This document shows positions 56,150 to 64,000 of a DNA stretch of 64,000 nucleotides, piece after piece; positions within the stretch are counted from its first letter, which is position 1, and each line of letters opens with the position of its first letter. The DNA comes from Spinacia oleracea (taxonomy: Eukaryota > Streptophyta > Magnoliopsida > Caryophyllales > Amaranthaceae). The notes beneath the pieces are model-generated. The model saw only the letters and a list, made by a program, of their open reading frames with translations, searched no databases and had not been told where the DNA came from. The stretch lies in contig NC_079492.1 of NCBI RefSeq assembly GCF_020520425.1, forward strand, positions 139,938,361 through 140,002,360, written 5' to 3'. The position numbers and the translations under genes are program-made.

Positions 56150-59100
56150 ATGGACCCGCTCAACCGAGCTCCGCCACTTCCACAACCACTTGCTACCGGC
56201 GAAAGTCACGTAAACCTCCCATTCGAGACCTTACCATCGCGTAAAACAACCAACAACAAACGTTACACGGTGTTATTAGCCATAAACTACATGTCCCTCT
56301 TTGTAGGGTCCTTAGCCTCCTCACTTTTGGCTAAGTTTTACTTCATTCACAAAGGCTCTAGCCGTTGGGTCTCTACATGGATTCAATGTGCCGGATTTCC
56401 CATCCTTATTTTCCCAATTTTCATTCCCTACTTCTTCAATTTTACTCCAAGAAAACCCTTCAAAAAATTCACCAAAAAATTATTAATTCTATCAATAATA
56501 ATTGGCTTTTTGTTAGGCTTAAATAATTTCTTATTTTCTTGGGGGACTTCTTATTTGCCTGTTTCAACTTCTTCTTTGCTATTATCTTCGCAACTTGCAT
56601 TCACATTAATCTTGTCTTTCCTCATTGTTAAGCAAAAGATCACATTTAACAACTTGAATTGTGTGATCTTATTAACGTTAAGCTCGATTTTATTGGCTAT
56701 TGTTTCGAGCCATGATCGTCCGAAGGGTATAACTAAGAGCATGTATTTTGTTGGATATTTTTGTACAATTGGGGCTGGCTTGCTCTTCGCTCTTTATCTT
56801 CCCATCATGGAGAAAATCTATAGGTAAGATTCAACATATGCGTCAATGATTTAAGTTTTGCCTCCAAGTTTTATAAAAATTTGTTTAGTTGAGAAATGCA
56901 TGAAAAATCATATGTTTGATCCGTGTAATTAATGTATGTTATACGTAGTACGAAGTACATGATATTTCTATTTTTAGCATCTCGTATTCTACCTTTAGGG
57001 TTCTTATATCATATTTCTTTTAGAATGGTTAAGGGTTTTATGATTGTATATAATCATTCAATACTTTTATAAAAAGATTTGGAGTATTAGTTGAGTCGTA
57101 CGACAGAAATACAGTTTAGTTTAGATAAGTTCATAATCTAATTATCGATAGGTCAGTTCTGACTCCTTTAAGAATTCAACAAATTTTAAACAAAATAAGT
57201 TTTTTTTTCTAATTTAATTAAATAAAATAAGTTTAATAAGTTAATATGAATTCATGTATATTAGTCCAAATATCAATACAATAATAAATCTGCAATGGCT
57301 TAATTTACAGATTTAACGAAGTTTGATTATTTAATTTAATTTTAATTCATAGTTCCATTTGCCTATTAAGTCACGTTACGTTCATTTTGTATGAATGGAT
57401 AAAAGTAGTCACGTACTCGACCGTATCACAAATTCACAACTCACAAGAAAACTCTCATTTTCTGCTAGAAAAACATGCAGGATATATGCTCCACAAAAGT
57501 CACAAAAAGTAAAAAGCCCAATGGCCAGCCCAATTGATATTTGTTTAACTTAATTGATACTTGAGCAACCTGATTGGTAAAAAAACGGCTCCCAACCACT
57601 CTCCTCCGCATAGGGTACTCCCTCCGTCCCTAAATACTAGCATCGTTTTTTTTTTCGGGTCGTCCCTTAATACTTGTACCGTTTCTATAAATGGAAATTT
57701 TACTAATATAATATTATTTCTCACACTTACCTACTAAACCCACTTACCTCATATTCTCTACAAAAAAATCTTTAAAAATTCACACCCTCAGTCACCACTT
57801 CCTACCCCTTACACATTTCCTTACTAATTATATTAAAAAATACCCTACAATCAACTAACACCCATTAAATTAGTAAGTCAATTCAAGTGTCTTAAACTCC
57901 GCACCGATCAATTCGGTGCGAGTATTAAGGGACGGAGGGAGTAGTTAATTAGTTATGTACATCAGTTTCTTAGGAAAAGCGTACAACGACAAAACACAAA
58001 TCTTTCTAGGATCTCTTCAAAGAATATTCCTCGTATATCTAAGGTGGTGTATAATTTGCAACTAAGGTCTTGCTATCAGGTTGATAAGTTCTAGTCAGAT
58101 TTCAAATTTCAAATTTACTCCCTTACAATTAAATGTGATTAGGCCTAATAGATTCAATCAAGTGCTATCAGATCCTATTAGGTTAATTAATCGGATCCAA
58201 AAAGTTTTGACAAGTGCAGTTCGAATAAGTTCAGGTTTTATTCGGTAAAGAATGCAAAGAACAAACCTTAGTGTGTCAAAATCATTTACTTCAACCCATT
58301 GCAGATTTATTATTTGATGTTTTTAATGGGTGTATCACTGATTTTGATACACCCATTGTGATAATTTTATATGTGTTGCGACTAAACCAAAAATTAGAAC
58401 AAACTTATCTGATTCGATGAACTGAACGAAGAACAATTGTTGCGTCGTGGACACCCACTGTCCTAAAAGACGATTCCGCGCTACCTCCCGGTGCAGTAGA
58501 ACAGAATGCGGTCGCCCTCCAGGATTAGCGCAACTCCGACGTTGTGTGCACTCACAAAGCCGGATGGAGTCAGAACGTATGCCCAAAACCGAGAGCAATT
58601 TTTTGTGAGAGAAAGAATATGTTTTCGTATTTGCGTGAATGATTTTCAGTGTTTGAAGGAAACTAAAACTCTGATTTAAGTAATCAGAAGGAGAGCAACT
58701 CAACAGACAAAAACGGCTGAGGGAATGAATATTGCAACAGCCAAAACCGGTCAGAAACATTGAATGTAGTAACGGACGTAATTAATGGTAATTAATCCAA
58801 CGGTTACGTAATCAATACAGATTCCCGTAACAATGACTTAACCAAAACGGGCCAGTTACCAAAAAGAATAGGGTTGACCCACAAAACCCACCCCACGCCC
58901 GCGAACCGCATTCCCGCGGCCCATGGCCCGAGCCCGAGCCCGGCCCGGCGCGCGCGCATGTCATGTGTCCACCCATACCACTCTCACGCTTTCTTAAACA
59001 AGAGTTACACTCATTCCCCATTTAATAAACAAGGAGAATATGAAGAGTTTTTTCCATGTGGGACTCTTTTATTTTCACTCACTTTTTTCCCTTTGTGTTT

Positions 59101-59854
59101 CCCAATGAGAATTTCCAACAATATGTACTACGTACGCTTTATTGTGAAAAATATTTTCCTTAAACTGCGGTGACTCGTTGAGCATGTATGTTGTATCAAT
59201 ATGCATGGAATTTACTTTTTGTTTTTTTTGAGAAACTTTTAGTTAGATCCACGATTGCGTTATGTTAGAAAAGTATTTTAGCAATATAAGCTCTTCTATT
59301 AAATAATTAATCACTGATTTTATGAAATGCATTGTAAAATAAAACCATTCACGGAATTAACGTTAATTAAACATGTACACACATGTAGGGAAGTGTATTG
59401 CTACGAAATGGTGATGGAGATGCAATTAGTGATGGAGATTGCAGCAACGGTGTTAGCCACCGTAGGAATGGCATCGGCCGGTGGTTTCCGGGAGATGAGG
59501 AGGGAGAGTGAAAACGTGTTCGACCTTGGCTATAGGATGTACTGGCTTATAGTGGCGGCCAATATTGTTAGTTGGCAAATGTGCTTCATGGGCACCGCAG
59601 GGATGGTGTTCCTGACCACGTCGTTGACCGGTGGCGTGTGCAATACAGCCCTTCTAGCAATGAACGTCCTTGGTGGGGTCATTGTTTATGGGGACGACTT
59701 CGGCGGAGCCAAGGCCGTGTCCACCGTGCTTTGTGCATGGGGGTTTTGCTCCTACGTGTATGGGTTGTATGTGAACAACAAAAAGGAAAAGGTAGAGTGT
59801 GGTGACAATAATCATGATAAGGAGATGACTCAAATTGTGATGGACAACCATTAA
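56150..59854 (+). CDS. Purine permease (PUP family), gene 2
   Basis: Exons 56,150-56,823 and 59,389-59,854 join to 379 residues. It is a tandem paralogue of gene 1 with the same intron position and very similar protein (e.g. NYMSLFVGSLASSLLAKFYF, WGTSYLPVSTSSLLLS, AMNVLGGVIVYGDDFGG). The differing C-terminal tail (NNKKEKVECGDNNHDK) is cytosolic-like and charged. Likely a plasma- or endomembrane transporter of purine-type compounds. The intron is 2.6 kb and contains a Stowaway MITE and a GC-rich repeat-like segment. No damage to the coding sequence is visible. Confidence 0.9.
57618..57941. mobile_element. Stowaway MITE (Tc1/mariner type)
   Basis: Perfect-looking ends CTCCCTCCGTCCCTAAATAC and its inverse (GTATTAAGGGACGGAGGGAG), with TA on both sides (57,616-57,617 and 57,942-57,943). 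324 bp, non-coding, inside intron 1 of permease gene 2. Confidence 0.92.
58325..58357. other. Perfect 13-bp hairpin
   Basis: AATGGGTGTATCA and TGATACACCCATT separated by 7 bases. It borders the GC-rich repeat-like segment that follows and may mark a transposon edge. Confidence 0.6.
58380..58960 (-). repeat. GC-rich repeat-like segment in the permease intron
   Basis: Differs in composition from surrounding intron sequence (GCCCGAGCCCGAGCCCGGCC at about 58,926; CTACCTCCCGGTGCAGTAG near 58,480). The open frame of 141 codons on the minus strand has no recognisable domain. It may be part of an LTR or other retroelement; class not determined. Confidence 0.35.
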
Positions 59855-60200
59855 TTAATTAAGGTTAATTTCTCTCTTTTGTACCTAGAAAAGTTGTGGT
59901 GTAGTTTTGTATATTGTGAAGATGATCGATCAAAATAATGTTTGCTATACATACACATATTTTATATTGGCGATTGACTTGTTATGTTTTTTGTATATTG
60001 TAAATCAATGTAGTCGTACTTTAGTCTAAGCAAGTTAACAAAAAAAATAGTACTCCTGCTACCACCGTTTAATCAAGGTCTTTACGCTTTAAAAAATGTG
60101 TCCAATAATTAAAACTTTGACCATGAATTCTCACTATTATATTTATCGAAAATTATCATGAGATATCTTGTTAGATTCGTCTCAAAATGTATTTTATAAA
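59855..60200. other. 3' flank of purine permease gene 2
   Basis: AT-rich, with a possible eroded Stowaway segment (TACTCCTGCTACCACCGTTT near 60,053). Nothing else recognised. Confidence 0.4.
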
Positions 60201-60445
60201 CACTACTACAGAAATACCATTTAACAACGCTTGTTTTTGCGATTAACACGCTCCGCTATTAAAAGAAAAAGGCACATTTAACAGCGCTTGCTAAAAGCGA
60301 TGTAAAAGGTCCATTTAGGATAATTCAAATGATTCTTTTACGACACATTATAAGCGCAATTAAAGATATGTTGTTAAAGATTTTACCGCCAATTTAAAAA
60401 TTATTTTATAATTGCGGATATCCTACAAGCGATGTTAAAGTGATT
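60201..60445 (+). mobile_element. CACTA-type transposon terminus
   Basis: Starts CACTACTACAGAAAT; the next 240 bp repeat AACAGCGCTTG / AGCGATGTTAAA-type motifs in both orientations, typical of CACTA subterminal sequence. The other end is not in the window, or was lost when the following Copia inserted. Confidence 0.6.
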
Positions 60446-61259
60446 TTTATTACTTTTAGAAATAATGTTGTGTTATGAAATATAATATGGATGCCCATTA
60501 CACCTTCGTCAATGTCTCCGGAATATTCTAGGGTTCAGTAAAACACTAACTGTTGTATCCTATATATACCAGGTATTATATGGAATAAGACACATAATAT
60601 TATTCTCTCTCATCTCTCTTGTTTATTCATAATATGTTAGCAGCACCAAAACCTAGCCAACTGAGCACACGATAAATAAAGGAAGACACCCATCGTTCAG
60701 GTATGATACTCGCTAATACTATTATTGAAATTTGAGAATGAAAAGTGGAATACTTGCGGCTATATGATTGAAATATATGTCTGGCTGTTTTTTTTTATTA
60801 CTTTTGGAAATTGCAATATTGGATATGAATGGTTTATGCGATTTGATTAGCCGAATCAATCTTATTATTGGAAGATACGAATGATTTATGCAATATTGGA
60901 TATGAATGGCTATTTCCACCTTATGCTTAGCCGTACAAAATTATTGCGCTCATTGTTTTTAATTTTTTTTGTTGCTTGCTCAAGTTAATTATTGGATATC
61001 AATAATAACATGCGTACCGGTAGCTTTGAGTACTCTATAGGAAATTCGGCATTAATAATATAGCAAAGTGATGTTGTCAGACACCTTTAGCATAATTCGA
61101 TTTACAAAGTATACGATTTTTGCTTCATTTTATTTAATTCGCTTCTAATCGCATGCTACTGCAGTTTGATATGAATTTGCATCTAAACGTATGCTAATTT
61201 GATATATATATTTATTACTTAAGTCCTAATTTACAATATTCAATTTTAGTGTGAACTAT

Positions 61260-62273
61260 GTCGAATCTTACAAAACTTGAATTTGCGGCCCTTGGGTGTT
61301 AGATACTGAAATTCACCTAGATGCAAAAGACCTTGGTGATACAATCAAGGAAGGAAATAAAGCAACAAGTCAAAACAAAGCTAGGATATGATATTTCTTC
61401 GCCATCACCTCCATGAGGGTCTTAAGATAGATAGAGTACTTGACTGTAAATGATCCACAAGTCTTTTGGAGTAATCTAAAGGAGATGTATGACCACCAGA
61501 AACTGTAATATTACCTAAAGCTCGATATGACTGGTTACATTTAAGACTATAAGACTTTAAGTATGTAAGTGAATATAACTCATTCATGTTCAGAATTACT
61601 TCACAATTGAAGTTATGTGGAGAGAAAATCATTGATGCAGAAATGTTAGAGAAAACATACTCTACCTTTCACGCAAATAACATTGTCCTGCAGACACAAT
61701 ACCGTGAAAAGGGATTTAAGAAATATTCTGAACTTATATCTTGTCTCCTTGTGGTTGATCAAAATAACGAGCTATTATTGAAAAATCATGAATCACGTCC
61801 AACTGGTTCTACTCCATTCCCTGAAGCGAACGTGACATCCCATAATGGGAAAGAAAAATATCATGCCAACAATAGTGGTCGAGGACGTAGTCGATCAAGG
61901 ACGTGGACGTGGACGTGGATATGGACATGGTCGAGGTCGAGGCCGAGGTGGTTCTTTCAAGAACTCGTATCCCCACCAGAAGTGGGACAATAAAGATGGT
62001 AACAAACAAGAGAAAGATAAAAGCGAGAATGTGACCAATGTATGTTATCGATGTGGAGGAAAAGGTCATTGGTCTTGTACATGTCGTACACCAAAACACC
62101 TGGTTGAGCTCTATCAACAATCATTGAAGCAAAAGGGAAAGAAAGTAGAAACAAATATTGTGTACGAAGATACAAATATTGTGCCATCGATGGCGAAGGT
62201 GACTTTGATTGTGGCGATACAACTCACCTGGAAGTTGCTGATTTCCTCACCACCTCTGAAGGAAAATCCTTAG
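61260..62273 (+). pseudogene. Copia gag remnant with CCHC knuckle
   Basis: Fragments of the retrotransposon gag in several frames. The best part (61,845-62,273) has an Arg/Gly-rich stretch (GRGRGRGYGHGRGRG) then CYRCGGKGHWSCTC (62,043-62,084) and PKHLVELYQQSLK. CCHC binds element RNA in intact relatives. Broken by stops before 61,845. Confidence 0.72.
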
Positions 62274-62411
62274 AGTCATTTATGGTAATTTAAGAATAAA
62301 ACTTGTTTTCATGTATTCATGTTATTTTATTTGTTTGAACTATAATTTTATATGGCATTGTTAAAATTCAATTATTAAATTATTCTTATATATTATTGTC
62401 GTTTCATTTAT

Positions 62412-62720
62412 TTGAAGAACATGAATACCCCTCAAGTTCAGTTAGCAATGAATGGAGAAGATTTATGCCTAGCAGACAGTGCAACTACTCATACCATACT
62501 GAAAAGCAAGAGATATTTCACTCATTTGACAATGAAAGAAACTAGTGTAAGTACTATATCAGGTAGTACAAAGATAATTGAAGACTCCGGAAGAGCAAAT
62601 ATATTATTGCATATGGTAACGATATTTGAATTCATGCATTATATTCTCCCAGGTCTCAAAGAAATTTATTGGGCTTTAAAGATATTCGACATAATGGATA
62701 TCACGTTGAGACAATAAATG
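62412..62720 (+). pseudogene. Copia protease remnant
   Basis: Reads VQLAMNGEDLCLADSATTHT; the DSA takes the place of the DTG/DSG aspartic protease motif in this lineage. The later part (SGSTKIIEDSGRANILL) also matches the Copia protease region; a frameshift occurs near 62,655. Confidence 0.65.
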
Positions 62721-62869
62721 AAGGAAATGTTGAATACCTTCACATCACGAGTATTACCCAAGGCACTAAGCATATTTGGAGAAATTACCTGCATTCTCCA
62801 ATGGTTTGTACTACACTAAAATCAATACAATTGAAACATAAGCTACAGTAAACCAGAAGTTTACAGATA

Positions 62870-63300
62870 ACTTCACTATTTGGCATGACCGGTTGGGCCA
62901 CCCCGGCTCAATAATGATGCGAAAAATAATTGAAAATTCATTTGGACATTCATTGAAGAACCAGAAGATTCTTCCTAATGATTTCTCACACTGAAGAAAA
63001 TAGTGATTCATTGAAGAACCGGTTGCTGCTTGCTCACAAGGCAAGTTGATAGTACGACCTTCATCAGCCAAAATAAATTTTGAATCTATCAAATTTTTGG
63101 AACGTATAAAAGGAGATATTTGTGGGCCAATTCACCCACCGTGTGGAACATTTAGATATTTTATGGTTTTAATTGACGCATCGAGTAGATGGTCACATAT
63201 ATCCTTGTTATTAACTCGCAACCTGGCGTTTGCGAGACTAATTGCTCAGTTGATTAGATTACTTGCAAGAGTAAAGAATACTCCGTATATGACATGATTT
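62870..63300 (+). pseudogene. Copia integrase remnant
   Basis: TIWHDRLGHPGSIMMRKII (HHCC region), then GDICGPIHPPCGTFRYFMVL with the first catalytic Asp and IDASSRWSHISLL. The frame is broken near 62,990, and the element ends before the second catalytic Asp. Confidence 0.65.
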
Positions 63301-63355
63301 CAAAAAGGTGCAAGTAATGAATACTCCATATATGACATGATTTCAAAAAGGATTT
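63268..63355. repeat. Short tandem duplication at the Copia break
   Basis: A unit of about 45 bp containing AATACTCCRTATATGACATG and ATTTCAAAAAGG occurs twice with small differences, directly at the edge where the integrase sequence stops. Confidence 0.6.
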
Positions 63356-63364
63356 GATCACGAA

Positions 63365-63640
63365 CAGGGCCGGTTTTGAGGGTGTGCGAGGTGAGCGACG
63401 GAACAGGACCCCAAATGTTTAGAATATAGTACAATTAGTTTCCTTAATGTAAAGAAAAACAAAGGTTGAGTAGTGGTTAAGACTTTATAGTATAATACCA
63501 AGGTCTTGGGTTAAATTCCTAACAAGTTCATTTTTTATATTCTTTTTCCTTTTGTTTTTATTTAGATGAGGGCCTCTTTTATAAAATCTGCATAGGGCCC
63601 AATAATGGCAATTTAGAAGGTGGACCATGGGACCACGGAC
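63365..63640. mobile_element. hAT-like fragment with CAGGGCCGG end
   Basis: Begins CAGGGCCGGTTTTGAGG; AGGACCCCAAA, GAGGGCCTC and AGGGCCC follow, as in the left end of the large element at 13,386. A tRNA-like stretch (AGTGGTTAAGACT, then GGTTAAATTCC) lies within at 63,468-63,518. The right end is not certain. Confidence 0.45.
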
Positions 63641-64000
63641 TGCTCAATAATCATGACATCATTGTAGCCCCGGACTGTTCACGAAGCTCTCAAATATCCA
63701 TAAATCGGAGAAGTACTTCCTTATTCCCCCTGTTGCATACCCCGACAGGTTATTATGAAGTCAAAGCTAGAAGAAGTATTCATAAGCACATACCTACAAA
63801 GCATGGCAATGAAAAACTATTTTGGTTCAGGATGAATCTTGAAAAACCCTTTTTCATCTGAAATTTTCTCATTTTGCCGATCTTGAAAGGTGTATACCAA
63901 ACACATTTATCAACCAAAATAAAAATGCATAACTTCCAAAAATTGAGTTTCAATATCTTGCATTCCCAAACCAAAGTATTGGAAAAACAAAGTATCTCGA
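63641..64000. other. End of window, no recognised gene
   Basis: AT-rich. The minus strand has short Phe/Lys-rich open frames with no domain. Nothing else could be supported. Confidence 0.35.

Larger units (their letters stand above)
60466..63300 (+). mobile_element. Decayed Ty1-copia element of another lineage
   Basis: A possible LTR start is TGTTGTGTTATGAAATATAA at 60,466 with TATA-like sequence near 60,560. Gag remnants begin near 61,260 (LTKLEFAALG, LDTEIHLDAKDLGDTI). A CCHC knuckle (CYRCGGKGHWSCTC), protease and integrase pieces follow in order, then the element stops at about 63,300 with no RT. Stops and frameshifts are frequent. Unrelated at sequence level to the young family at 19-40 kb. 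Confidence 0.72.

Noticed and set aside
58335-58760. 141-codon frame in the permease intron as a gene
   Set aside because: No domain, inside an intron and within a repeat-like GC-rich segment; start codon context unsupported.

Overview
This is a plant nuclear genome window, most probably from Caryophyllales (Amaranthaceae, a spinach or beet relative). That placement is an inference. It rests on intron-containing plant genes (a SKIP23-like F-box pair, an alpha/beta-hydrolase and two purine permeases), AT-rich spacers rich in MITE ends (recurring TACGGAGTA motifs), and plant-type Copia, CACTA, Helitron and SINE elements.

Layout. Positions 1-1,918 hold an F-box/DUF295 gene on the minus strand. 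At 3,133-8,912 lies a ten-exon alpha/beta-hydrolase gene on the plus strand, whose long eighth intron contains an antisense LINE remnant and a MITE-like repeat. From 8.9 to 11.9 kb is AT-rich intergenic DNA with a tRNA-like SINE. From about 11.9 to 42.6 kb is one nested pile of transposons. An unclassified poly-A-ended repeat is split by a DNA element with GGGCCGGCCC-type termini (13,386-42,386). That element carries TAA microsatellites hosting three insertions of one non-LTR retrotransposon family: copy C (14,585-14,648), copy A (14,756-15,806) and near full-length copy B (17,304-42,028). Copy B is split by a Ty1-copia element (19,305-39,980, TSD CCTCT). That Copia is itself split, in opposite orientation, by a second member of its own family (25,501-35,815, TSD CAAAC). 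Both Copia polyproteins are intact and their LTR pairs are (nearly) identical, so these insertions are very recent.

At 42,993-47,227 a 4.2-kb CACTA element (TSD ACA) carries a captured DnaJ gene fragment and no visible transposase. At 47,678-49,218 is a near-perfect inverted copy of the first F-box gene and its promoter. A Helitron 3' end lies at 49,946. Two tandem purine permease genes (52,436-54,982 and 56,150-59,854, plus strand) share exon structure and a promoter block. The window ends with a CACTA terminus, a decayed Copia element of another lineage and a hAT-like fragment.

The most unusual item is the non-LTR family of copies A, B and C. The protein has N-terminal zinc-finger-like motifs, a reverse transcriptase (YLDD), a C-terminal CCHC knuckle and a PD-(D/E)XK-like restriction-type endonuclease region. 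This is the R2/R4-type layout, not that of the usual APE-type plant LINEs. All three copies sit inside (TAA)n tracts in the same orientation relative to the repeat, which suggests microsatellite-directed insertion as known for the R4-clade Dong element.
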